From positions 3,720,001-3,784,000 of the forward strand of contig JAHREC010000013.1 of NCBI GenBank assembly GCA_020081605.1: a stretch of DNA of 64,000 nt, given 5' to 3'. Position 1 is the stretch's first letter, and each line of letters opens with the position of its first letter. Positions 12,090-22,670 of this stretch are shown piece by piece. A program made the position numbers and the translations under genes. The DNA comes from Albifimbria verrucaria. Taxonomy: Eukaryota > Ascomycota > Sordariomycetes > Hypocreales > Stachybotryaceae. The notes below the pieces were generated by a model that was given only the letters and a program-made list of their open reading frames with translations, was not told the origin of the DNA and did no database searches.

Positions 12090-13483
12090 ATGGATGGCGA
12101 GGTGAGTTATAATAATGATAATCACTTTGTTCTTACAGCGTCCTCCCTCCTCTACCTGCCGCTAGCCCTTGCCCCTCCACGCCTGATAATTTTACCCCAC
12201 CGTTACCAGCAAAGCACTGCACTGCACTTCCATCAATCACTCCTCCCGTTCTTTTTTGAGTCGCCGCCCGCCACAGACATACATACGTACAGTCAGCCAG
12301 ACACGGCACACGACTTTTCTATTTTTGCGTCCGTCTCCTCCCATTTGGTTCCCCATCTCCCGTCATCATCAACACCTTCCTCTTGACCCGTCCTGTTCCT
12401 CTCGACTCGGCTCGACTCGACTCGACTGACTGACTCATCGCCAGACCGAGCGCAAGTCTCGCAAGTCCGTCGCCTTCACCGACGAACAAGTTGTCGTCGA
12501 CGCCGACGGCTCTGTCACCATGGTAAACGCCGTCGAAGACCCAAGGAGACTGCCCAGTCGCACACGCCTCGTACGCCGCCGCTCTCCGCAGCTCTTGGAG
12601 CCTTTACTGATCCCATGAATCAAGCCGCCGCCGACGATGCTCCTCCCCTGAGGATGGTGGCCTCGACCTGTCCCTCCTGAAGAAGAAAAAGAAGAAGAAG
12701 AAGGTCGAGGATGCCGAGGACGGTGACGACGCCGCCGCCCCTGCCGAGGATGGCGGTCTGGATTTGAGCATGAAGAAAAAGAAGAAGAAGAAGACCAAGG
12801 AGACTGGCGAGGATGACGAGTTCACCGCCAAGCTGAAGCAGCTCGAGGTCAAGGATACTGACGACGCAGCAGAGCCCGCCGAGGAGGACGCCGGTGACAT
12901 GGATGTCGGAACCGGCATCTGGGCCCACGACGAGACCAAGACCATTGGCTACAGCCTCCTGCTCCAGCGCTTCTTCCACCAGCTGTCACAGAAGAACCCC
13001 GACCACGCCCTCAGCGGTACTAAGAGCTACAAGATTCCCCTCCCCAGTGCATGCGTGAAGGCAACCGAAAGACCGTCTTCGCCAACATTGCCGATATCTG
13101 CAAGCGCATGAAGCGTACCGAGGAGCACGTCACAGCCTACCTGTTCGCCGAGTTGGGTACGAGCGGTTCCGTCGACGGCAGCAGGAGATTGGTCATCAAG
13201 GGTCGTTTCCAGCAGAAGCAGATTGAGAACGTCGTGAGAAAATATATCAGTAAGCACAAGCCTTTTCTTGGCTCGTCTTCCAAAGTATCAAGTGCTAACT
13301 CCCGCCTCCCTAGTTGAATACGTCACATGCAAGACCTGCAAATCTCCCGACACCGAGTTGAACAAGGGAGAGAACCGTCTGTACTTCATCACCTGCAACA
13401 ACTGCGGCTCGCGTCGTAGTGTCACTGCCATCAAGACCGGTTTCTCTGCCCAGGTCGGCAAGAGAAAGAAGATGCAGGGTTAA
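12090..13483 (+). CDS. SUI3: Translation initiation factor eIF2 subunit beta
   Basis: About 329 residues. It is the beta subunit of the eIF2 GTPase that brings initiator Met-tRNA to the small ribosomal subunit. The N-terminal half carries two lysine blocks (8 and 7 Lys) near residues 80 and 105, the sites where this family binds eIF5 and eIF2B epsilon. The C-terminal domain has the conserved core with [10 protein letters not shown] and [20 protein letters not shown], and ends in a C-x2-C...C-x2-C zinc ribbon (about Cys279, 282, 301, 304). The four-codon first exon (MDGE) is followed by a 343-bp intron (12102-12444), with a second intron at 13250-13313. Three missing bases, each in a C run (12540-12542, 12645-12648, and 13037-13040 or 13042-13045), restore 330 codons. 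It is convergent with Nup133. Confidence 0.95.
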
Positions 13484-14299
13484 GCAACTTCTTGATCGTG
13501 TACTCTTGGAGCATGTTCAGAGCTGTGCCACATCTTCATCCTGGTTCAGTCATCATCTGCTGCCTACCACGATACCTTGGTTGTAAAGGCCTCCTCACAG
13601 CGTCACTTCAATACAAAGACCATCATTAAGGGCATTCCGGCTGCCGTGACAATGTGGAACAGGAGGATGGATGGTTGCTGGATTTAGTTTCGGCCTCGGG
13701 TGACCGTTACGAAGATTGGTGGACGGGCACCCGGGTTAGGGTGAGCTCTGGTGAAAAGCTTATGCGGACGGGATACTGGGCGCAACAGGACATGTATATA
13801 ACGCCGGAATGACTTCATGCGCAATTCATGCCCCGTGACTCTGGCAACTCCAAAGTGACACTCAATTCACATTGACGAACCATGAAGATGATTTAGGCGC
13901 AAGCGCATGCTCAGCTATGGCACGCTTGCGAAAGCGTATATTCTTCCGAGCCCAAGGCAACACAAAGCTATGTAAATAAGGGAAAAGTGTGTCGTCCTTG
14001 GTCGGAAGCCAGACTCTATCAGTCCAGCTAGGAAAAAACGTGAAAAACAAAGTGTTATCCATCAACCCCCATTTTAAGTCATCCAAACACAAGAGATGCC
14101 GTGTATCCCTTTTGCACGCGCACACAGTCCCCTACACGCCAGTCCGTTTGTCCTTGTTATATCTGGGTCGTTTTACGACGGCAGTGGTCAATCATGAGAC
14201 CATTCGGGATTATTGTACATATAAGAAATTCAGAACTCAGAAGGAAATAAAAGGAGTGAAAAGCATGTCGTTTCGCCAAAACTCAGTCTAGCCAAATCC
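13484..14299. other. Convergent 3' flanks of eIF2 beta and Nup133
   Basis: 816 bases between two converging stop codons. No gene or notable repeat is seen. The sequence has moderate AT content, as expected of 3' untranslated regions. Confidence 0.5.
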
Positions 14300-17200
14300 C
14301 TAGGATTGACCGAAGAGCGACGCATCAGAAGCCCCGGCTGTTCCATCCGCTTCGAACATAGAGCGAGATAATGAGACACCCTCGGCAGCAGCCTTCGCCT
14401 CGGTAGCCTCGTCGATTTCATTCTTCACTTCCACTTGAGCAGCTTGGAACGTGGTGGGGACCCATTCAAGCAGTCGGTTCTTGTCGATGTACTGTTGGAG
14501 GGTCTTATCCTCCCACTTCATAGCATCAGTCATCTTGGATTGGAAGGCTGTGTCGAAGTCGCGGAAGCGACGGTCTAAGTTTTCGGTAAATGCACCGAGC
14601 GCCTCTGTGGGGACATGGGGCTGAACGGGTTCAAGGCATCTTCTGTTCCTCTGTTAGTTTATGGCCAGAACGCAACTTGTTAAATTAAACTTACGGAAGC
14701 GGACGCAATCTGTGAGCATGGCGAACAACTCCGTGTCGGCAAGCCGTTCCACCACCTCACGATCATCCTTTAATTGCGTATCATTGATTCGGGCCCAATC
14801 GTCACGGATGAACAGCCTCCTCCAAATGAGTCTTTTGGCTTCCTTTGCCTCATCTCTATGGCAGCTGCTTTCCGCAACCTTCAGCGCAAGCCAGAACGGA
14901 TTAGGAACGTCATCTCGCGTCTCGGGCTTCAAGTACACCAGTGTGAGAAGATCAATGAGAGTCAACGGATCGAGTGCCTCGTGACTCAATAATCGCTTCA
15001 TGCCGTCTTCGAAGATCTGGTACAGGGCTTTCTGGCGACGAGGAATGTTGGCACTGTGTGCCTCCATAGCGAAATTCAATGCCGCAGCCTCATCAACAGC
15101 GTCATATGTACTGAGGAAGATGTAGCTGTGGAGCTGATCTTGGATCTTAATCGAAATCAGCTCTCTTTCTACCTTCTTCAATTGTGCCTCGTTGCGAGCT
15201 TCATCAGCATTGACTTTGAAGGCATTGCTGGTGCCGAGCTTTTCCTCTGCCTCCGCTAGAGAGCAAGCTTACCGAGGCTGAGCTCGATTTTCTTGTTCCA
15301 AACCTGCTGCTCCTTGTTTAAGGCAAGGTCCATCAATGTTTCAGCTGCGTGGCCAACGTCATTTTCAAGTTGGACATCGTTGATCCATGAAATGCGAGCC
15401 AGTTCTGGCTTGGCCCGAAGGAACTTGGTTTTGAAGCCGAGTTTGTCCAAATCGAAACTCAACATAACATCGACTCCATGTTGCTCGAGAATGTATTCGT
15501 ACATGGGGAATGCGAATCCTTGTCCGTATGCCTCGAGGCAGTCCTCGAGCTTAATCTTCTTTGTTTGTCGAAGGTTCTTCAGGTTGCGAGTTTCCACAAG
15601 AGAGAGATTAGGCTCTGCAAGTTGGCTCTCAAGTATCTCGATGTGCTGTAGGATAATGACACCCAGCGCATTAAAGGACTTATGCTTCTCCGCAATCTTG
15701 GCAGCTTCCTCCCATTGCCCGGTACGAGCCAAGGCAATCGTTTTATTAAAGCGATCCTCCTGGTACGCCGTGGCAAAGTTCTTGCCCATCTCTTTCTGGT
15801 CAGGAGAGGCTTCTGCCCAACGAGCGTATTCCAAAATTGAGGTCAACATCGCGTCAGTCAGGCTTGGCAAATCGTGGTAGATCTTCCCAATGATCGAAGA
15901 GTCTGGTTTGCCCGTTGCCTTGGATTTTTCGTTATATGTGTCATCTTTCTTAATCCACTCTCCCGCAAGATCAGCAAGGCGCTTGATATTATTAGCGATG
16001 TAGTGGCAGCCAGTCCAGAACTCTGGTAATCCTTGATATCCATCTCGCAAGATGCCCAACTGCATGTCTTCATTGCCTAGTCCGTAGAAGGTCAAGTTCT
16101 TCTTGCGGAAATCCAAAGCACCGAGGTGAGCAGCAATATTGACTTGCATTGCCTCGTGTATCATGGTGGTGATTTGAACATCGTTGAGAAGGCCGTTCTT
16201 ATACAGAGACTTGATAACTTCGTAGGCCCAGGCGACAAAAAGTTCCATGCGGAAAATATCATGAATGAACCAATGACGGACTCGATCAACCTCGCCGATT
16301 TTAGCGATGGGGTTACTCTTTTGGCTTTCATGGACGAATTCCACTATTCTTCCAATAAGACTCTTCTTGTCCTCAGCAGATCGAGCAGCTGTAAAGGACT
16401 CGTGACGCTTCCACAGCAGGTTCGCAACATGCATCTTCTCCGCATTCTGCATGAGAGTCCACTTGGTCTTCCGGTCAAGCTCAACTCCGATTGTATTGAG
16501 GTGCGTCATTAACCTTTCAAGCGCACTGGAGCGTGCAAATAAATTATCTTCCAGGACTGCTGGTAGAGTGTTGATGAACGCTGTTGTCGAGCTGAGAATT
16601 TCATGGCTAACCTCCAGTGCCGCTTCGGCAACTTCGTCCTTAGAAAAGTTGATGTTGCGTTTCCGGTCGAAAATCAAGGGGTTGTCGGCTTTCAATCCAA
16701 AGAAAACAGCCTGTTCCAGTTTGCTCTTAGCAGAAACCTGTGGGGGCTGCTCGCTGGCAAACTTATCCACATCTGTAGTCACTATGCGAACTACACCGGT
16801 GCCTCTAACCATCAACAGAACGGCGGGGTTCTTGCTCTTATGTCGATGCGTTCGGCCTTCATCATGGCCCTGAGATGCCGGAGGTGGTTCTTCAAAACCA
16901 GATCCGAGAATGTCATGCACACTCTCGCCCCGGAAGTCTATCACATCCTCGAATGACGCAGGAACAATGTGGTTATCAGCTTGGAGCTGCGCATCAGGTG
17001 ACTCTGGGGTACCGCTACAGATGCGATGACAGACGCCCGATCGAAGACGATGAAGGCGACGAGAGCTGGCCGTGGCAGGTACACACGAGGGCGGAAAGCT
17101 TGGCTGGAGTCGGAAAAGGAAATAGGAGTGGTGTACGAAGTGATGGGTCGAACTGTGCCGACCTTGCACTCGGTCGAAGTGAGAATTACCTCAACTAACG

Positions 17201-18601
17201 AATATCGCGATTCGCTGCGTCGTGTAAAGTTGACCAGAAGAAGGAGATGCTGCGTAGAAGGGTCATCTATACCCATGGCCTCACTCAATCTGCTTAACTC
17301 GACATACTTCGACTCAATCCTTTAGGGACGAACGTGAAGTCAATGGCTTCAAAGGAATCAGCGGGGAATGTTCGGCTGGCTGGATCCTGATCATGGATCG
17401 CGGCAATCAGGCTTTCGCGAGCATCAGATTCTCCAATGCACTCGTTGTGACCACCTCGGTGTACTTTCCAAGCCTGAAGCTTGCCCTTTGCTGTAAGTGC
17501 GACGATGTTCTTCTCGCCAAGCCGAGCGGATCTATCAGCGCGTACAGCAGCAACATGGCCTCGTAGTGAGAGATGCGAAAAGGCGTGGCGAATGCTTCCG
17601 AGGAGGCCATTGTGAGTAGCGGCAAGGTTGGAGCGCAAAAATTGTACCGAAATCGAAGGCCTGCCATGGCTGTCACGGACTGTCATGTAGGCAAGTCTGC
17701 CGGTGTTGAAGGTGAGAATGAAGCCCGCGGATTCAGCATTGGCGATGGCCAGAACCTTCTCGCCAGACGACATGCCAGAAATTACATGCTCAACTCCGGA
17801 TCGATCCTTCTTTATGAAGGCAAAGGTTGCCGCTGTCGAGATAGATTCCCAGTACACAACCTTGCCGCTGCCTGCCATGACAACAACCAGGCCCGGTTCA
17901 CTTGACGAGGCAGATGGTGACACGAGGCATCCCACAGGTAACGGATCGGAAGGTTTAGATGCTGAAGGCAAGGTGAAGGTGAAGGTTTCCGGCGATTGAG
18001 AAGTTGAGGTGTAGGGCCAGACGATGGCATGTGTTGGCGTGAGCGACAAGGCGTAACCGGATGATGAAAAGATGTCGGCATGTTGGTTACCTAGAAGGAT
18101 TAGTTTGCTGAGGTCGCGCAAGGACAAATGTAGAGTAAACATACCAGACCAATCCGATCGTATCCTATCAGGCAATGCGGGTAGCTTGTTGACGGTGTAC
18201 GCGCTGGTGCTGGTCTGGAGATTGAAAAGAAAATGTCAACATAAGTCAAACAGACGAATGGGGTGGTGGAGCACGAACGAGAAGCAGGCTTCCGTCGCCT
18301 TTAGCGGCAGCTCTCTCGCCATGTTTTGATTTCTTTGTACGGATGCTGGAATCTCGACGCGGAGTTTGGAAATTTTCGACGGCGTCATGCTTCACGTCGA
18401 GAGTCGCGACCTTTTCTGCGGCCTTGACCTCGACCATCTCCGGCGGGGCCTCCGGGTTCACGAAGGTTTGCTCGGTAAGGGAATGCGCTGTCGCTTGGCC
18501 TTTGGCGGCTGGGCCAGGCTATCGGTGCTTCGAGGCCGTTGGCGACGGCGTGATCGTGTGGCCGTGGCCGGGCCACCGTCACCGACCGAAGGTGAAAACA
18601 T
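14300..18601 (-). CDS. NUP133: Nucleoporin Nup133 (Y/Nup84 complex)
   Basis: About 1,378 residues. It is a scaffold subunit of the Y-shaped (Nup84/Nup107) complex of the nuclear pore. The basic, Ser-rich N-terminus (RSRRRQRPRSTDS) is followed by a beta-propeller with NQHADIF and THAIVWPYT, then a long alpha-helical C-terminal half containing FIHDIFRMELFVAWAYEVIK and NFATAYQEDRFNKTI. Introns: about 18215-18278 (weak donor GTTCGT), 18091-18144 (GTATGT..CTAG) and 14643-14694 (GTAAGT..ACAG). The reading frame breaks five times, each fixed by one base: near 18474 (G pair), 17311-17319, 17006-17009 (G run), 15257-15259 and 14635-14636. With these the spliced length is 1,379 codons. The first intron's donor is the least certain boundary. 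Confidence 0.9.
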
Positions 18602-19817
18602 TTTGGGCGACGAACGGTCGGGGCTGTTTTCGCGGGTCGTCGCGTTAGTTGGTGCCGGCGATGATGAGGTGAGGTGAGGTGAAGGAGGGTCGATGAAGAA
18701 TCAAGATTCGATGGCGATGGAGATGGATTGTTTCCTAGAGAGGCATGATCGAGCTGCCCAACCAACGGCGACGATGGAAACAATGGACCGTCAGGTAGGG
18801 CAAGGCTCAAGCCGAAAATGGATTGCAGTAGGATGAGTGACGAAGCATGCAGCTATTGGCTGAAGGTTAGGAAAACAAAAAAAGGTGCCCAGTTGCAAGA
18901 GTGGAGGATTGGCTCAGAAAGGCTGCAGCTGCAGCTAACCACCTCAGGCCAAGCTGCAGGTAGCAGGTACATGCGGCTCACGCCCGATCCAGGTGCTGCC
19001 GTAGGTACCGATGATACGTCAGGCAAAAGCTGTTCTACTCGGTGCCTTGGGTAGGAGAGACTCAAGGAAAAGTACCTGCCTTCAGCTCCATTGCTTCAGC
19101 ATCTGCTGCCTCTAATTGGCCAGCGCTACTACAGGCGGCTCTCTTTGGCTTTGCATAGGTCCTACCTACTAGGTACTCAGTACTTTACGATGACGCCTGT
19201 ATTTTGCACCTCTAGTTAATGTTGCACGCTGCCTTAACAACGGTTACTACAGAGTACAATATGAGGACAAAAGTCCTGCCTACGTTGCGATGTGTATCAG
19301 AATATAGGGCCTTACTAAAACGAAATTTTGGAAAAACATCTATAATTTCTTGAATTAATTATCTTATTATTATACATCTCTCATATTTTTGGCCCTTTAT
19401 TCCTTAATTCTTTGTTGATTATCGATTGAGATTAATGCGCTGTATATGCGGAATTTCTGTCCTTCCATTCTATCCGTATGCAGGTTAGATATACCAATGG
19501 ATGAAAGCATAGAGGTGGATGAGCCAGCCGGCCTTTCGAAATGAAGAGTCAGAGACTTGCAGGAGAAGGATGGACGTGGTGTCTGGTTTTCCTGGGACCT
19601 GGATGTTGGTGCATCACACCAGATAATCATATGAGTAGAGGATAGATAGTCTATTATGACCCAATATCTAGGAGATAACTCCAAATACCATCATGCATTT
19701 GTGCTCGGATGTTTGAGCTCTTAGCAAGTATTCCATAATGGATCCAAACACCAGACGCCACGCCAATGACTGCCCTGCTTCTCTATATCTTGCCGACCCC
19801 GTTCTTGGGCCATCTAT
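18602..19817. other. NUP133 upstream region and TCA17 3' flank
   Basis: About 1.2 kb without a supported gene. The left part holds a GAGGT microsatellite near 18665-18682, a GGTACC at 19004-19009 and several TACC/GGTA words, likely promoter of NUP133. The right part (about 19300-19450) is an AT-rich island with an imperfect terminal inverted repeat (separate entry), lying downstream of the minus-strand TCA17 gene. Confidence 0.5.
19301..19401. repeat. AT-rich 101-bp segment with 11-bp inverted ends (possible MITE)
   Basis: The left end AATATAGGGCC and the reverse complement of the right end (GGCCCTTTATT) match at 10 of 11 bases. The interior is about 80% A+T and non-coding. Size and structure fit a miniature inverted-repeat element, but no clear target-site duplication is visible. 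An AT-rich 3' untranslated region with a chance inverted repeat is an equally good explanation. Confidence 0.25.
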
Positions 19818-20437
19818 TCACAGCTCCGTAACGCCAGGCGTCCAGCCCTCGCCTATCCTCTTCATATCATCGGCAAACTTCTTGCTCGTGATCTTCTTCC
19901 CGCCTCTTCCCCGAGGGCGCGTGCTCATCCGGGTCGTAAAGGGATTCTGCAGCAGGCGGACGTACGCTGTCTGCATGGCGCGGAAGACAGGCTTGAGCTC
20001 GGCGTCGCGCAGGCCCGCGGAGCCTGACGCGGCAATGCGGAAGGACGAGTCTACGCGGCGGCCGCGCATGTCGACGACGCACACGAGGCGCACGCCCGTG
20101 TTCGTCTGGAAGCCGTACGCCGCGAGGCGGTCGTCAACGGCGTGCAGCAGGCCGAAGTCGCCCGACAGGCCTACCCTGACACAGCGTTGTTGCGCGAGCG
20201 CAGCTCAAAGACATCGATCGTTGATGAGAGGAGCAGGGAGAACTGCAAGGGCGTGCGAATCAGGGCGAAGGAGTTGGTTGCGGGCTCGAAGGACGGGAAG
20301 ATGGACATGTGCAGCGGGTTGTTCTGCCCCCTGTGGTCAGCACTTTGCAAGAGCCAGGCGGATAGGACAGCATATTGGAAACTCACATTGCGCCCAATGA
20401 CGCCCAAGCAGGCGACGGAAGGTATTGCAGTCGTCAT
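19818..20437 (-). CDS. TCA17: TRAPP-associated protein Tca17 / TRAPPC2L (sedlin-like)
   Basis: About 185 residues with a longin/sedlin-type fold. It is a TRAPP-II associated subunit acting in Golgi and endosomal vesicle tethering. The start (IPSVACLGVIGRN) and NNPLHMSIFPSFE give the first strands of the sedlin domain. FGLLHAVDDRLAAYGFQTNTGVRLVCVVDM matches the typical helix-strand region. The C-terminal helix FRAMQTAYVRLLQNPF is followed by a basic tail. The single intron 20324-20386 (GTGAGT..GGCAG) joins N to NNPLH with no phase problem. One missing base in the C run at 20174-20176 (GGG on the coding strand) restores 186 codons. TCA17 belongs to the same-strand set with MCT1 and AP-3 mu, separated by AT-rich 3' flanks. 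Confidence 0.82.
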
Positions 20438-20828
20438 ATTCGTGGATTGCGTGATGTGATGGCGGTGCCTGTGGAAGACATGGGCCAAGTTGGAGTTGGA
20501 GTTGGAGCTTAGCTGGATACTCTTTGGAGTCAAGGGTACTCCTACAGTAGGTGGGCTGGGCTGCCCCGCGATGGAGTCAAAACGTACTCTACGCCCTCGC
20601 TATGAGTTCAGTAACAAACAACAATAAAGTAAAGATATAAGAAATTGAAAAATAATAAGATAAATTTCATGTCCCTATATTTCTCACAGAGATATTCACC
20701 TAATTCCTCCAACTTATAATTCAACGCTCAAGCACAGTTCGTGTTAACCTACAAGTCGACATTCGCCTCGTTACCATAGCTGAGGACCTCCAAGTAAAGG
20801 CGTCCAAGCGAATGCAGAGCCATACATA
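20438..20828. other. TCA17 upstream / MCT1 3' flank
   Basis: 391 bases between two same-strand genes. The part from 20600 to 20720 is strongly AT-rich (ATAAGAAATTGAAAAATAAT), as expected of the MCT1 3' untranslated region. No gene is seen. Confidence 0.5.
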
Positions 20829-22143
20829 TTATGCCGTTACTTCATCATCTTCACTGATGTTTTTCGTCTCCTCCAGACCTCTCAGCACCTCCTCGACCTC
20901 TATAGGGTCCGTGATGGCCCATACGCCACCGCCCTTAACCATGTCCTTGCCTCGGACGCCTACCTCCTTTCCTACCAGGTTTCTTCCCACCTTGCCGGGC
21001 CCGATTCCTATCCATCTCCTTACTCGTTCTTCTTGGTCAAGGTAACGGATTGTGTCCCACCATCTCACGGTCTCCAGGCAACCTCGCGCCAAAAGCTCTT
21101 TCAAGTCTGCCTTGCTTTCGAAGGGCCGCGCTGTTACGTTGCTTATGCATGGTATTTGACCAGGAAAGGAAACGATATCCTCATTCTCCCTTCCGGGCGC
21201 CCGGCTCGTTTTGCTCAACAGGTTGCGCATCACAGCCACGGCAGGCTTCATGATGGGGCTGTGGAATGGGCTGTCGCAGTGCAGTCGCACGGCACGAGGG
21301 TCGTGTCCCAGGAATTGCCGTACATGAGCAATAAGTGTCTTTATACGCTCAATGTTCCCGCTGAGAACAATCTGGTTCTTGCTGTTTATGTTTGCAATCA
21401 AGACCTGCTCAATTGGCGGCACGTCCTCAATACTTTCGGAGGAGTGGCCCACAAATCCTCGTATGGCTTCAATGAGCAGTGGGAGATACTCGGGCTCGGT
21501 TACAATCGCCACCATCCCGTACTCGCCGCCGTACTCTTGGATGGCTTGCTTCGTTGCCTCTGCCATGGCCTCTGCCCGCCTCTGTACTAGATAAAGGCTG
21601 TCTTGGAAAGTAAGGTAGCCACCTGCAACGAGAGCCGCGAATTCTCCAAGGGAGTGACCTATGGTCACGTCAATGTGATCAAGGATCTTGAACCCATATT
21701 CACGTTCCAAGATGCGCAAGATGAAGATAGACGTGGCCATGATGGCAGGCTGAGCGTTTCTCGTCTCAGTGAGAACCTTGGAAGGGCCTTGCTGGATAAT
21801 GTCTGAGAGTTTGTAGCCCACGCAATGGTCAATCTCCTGGATGAGTTCTGACGCGGTGGACGGAAATGCTTCAAGCCACGGCGAGAGCATTCCCACTTTC
21901 TGAACGCCTTGGCCTGCGATCCCTTACATCAGCCTCATGCCAACCTCATCACCATACCACACCACACCACACCACTGTGGAACGGGTATTACCTGGGAAG
22001 AACATAGCGGTGCGCGGCCGCTTAGCCTTGGCCGAGCTCCATCTTTGACCGTAGCCGAGTGTCGGCGATGGCAGCCATCCCTTGCGACAGAGGCTCGCAG
22101 CGCACAGGCGCCGGAGCGACGAGGTACTGGCCAGCGATCTCAT
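20829..22143 (-). CDS. MCT1: Mitochondrial malonyl-CoA:ACP transacylase
   Basis: An intact 411-residue enzyme that moves malonyl from CoA to mitochondrial acyl carrier protein for type II fatty acid synthesis, the route to lipoate. The N-terminus (MRSLASTSSLRRLCAASLCR) is a basic, acid-free targeting presequence. The core begins with FFPGQGVQKVGML and has the GHSLGEF nucleophile elbow (Ser138). It also has DSPFHSPIM with the catalytic His near 268. The intron at 21914-21992 splits the FPG/QG codon region and contains an ACCAC tandem repeat. No frame break is needed, unlike most neighbours. The next gene upstream on the same strand is the AP-3 mu subunit. Confidence 0.92.
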
Positions 22144-22670
22144 TGCCGTTTGCCGGCCAGTATGAAGGGGATCTATCAAGAGCAGATGGACATTCTCGGG
22201 GTGTGAGTCGACGGATGACTGATGGGTCAGAGCCGAGGTGTCGCGCGCTGAGCCGGAACGGACAAGAGGTGATGTGGGAGCTCACAAGCACAAGCGCAAG
22301 TTCAAGTGCAAGTCCAGGTGTAAGTGCAAGGGAGCTAAGCTGGTCTACCCCACACTGCATGTTGCATAATGAGGTACCTCCTAGCCGAGCGTACTTTACT
22401 GTACCCCAAGCCAGCCGAGCCGTTTTTCGCCAATACCAAGGAGGTAGGTACCTATTTGTGTCTATAGTGTAAGATGGCACCCCATCATTATACAGTAAGA
22501 GAATAAAGATTACCGTTAATACAACCACATACACGGTATCAATAGTGTAGTCATGGCCCTTTTATGTATATGTTTTTTTATTATTATTTTTCTAATTCTT
22601 CTTCTTAGCATCATTTCTTGTGTATTCAACTCCTCGCTAACAACGAATCTCTACACCCCCTTGCTAACCG
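22144..22670. other. MCT1 upstream / AP-3 mu 3' flank
   Basis: 527 bases. It holds a degenerate AAGTGC/AAGTCC tandem tract (22284-22330), two GGTACC sites (22373-22378, 22447-22452), and two related 16-base words starting ATAGTGTA (22464 and 22542). An AT-rich part follows at 22560-22610 (TTTTTTTATTATTATTTTT), probably the 3' end region of the AP-3 mu transcript. No gene is seen. Confidence 0.5.
22284..22330. repeat. Degenerate hexamer tract (AAGTGC-like)
   Basis: About eight diverged copies of a six-base unit (AAGCAC, AAGCGC, AAGTTC, AAGTGC, AAGTCC and similar) in the MCT1 promoter, ending about 140 bases upstream of its ATG. Confidence 0.7.

Noticed and set aside
12604..12979. Val/Leu/Phe-rich minus-strand frames opposite eIF2 beta
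   Set aside because: They arise from the antisense of the lysine blocks and acidic linkers of eIF2 beta.
14643..14694. Alternative acceptor at 14651 for the last Nup133 intron
   Set aside because: It leaves the downstream frame wrong by a shift that a single missing base cannot fix. The acceptor at 14643 plus one missing base gives a consistent protein.
15293..15880. 195-codon plus-strand frame inside Nup133
   Set aside because: Antisense shadow of conserved Nup133 coding sequence.
20324..20386. Alternative acceptor at 20331 for the TCA17 intron
   Set aside because: It would insert four bases (GGGG plus CAG) and break the frame. The acceptor after GGCAG joins GRN to NNPLH exactly.
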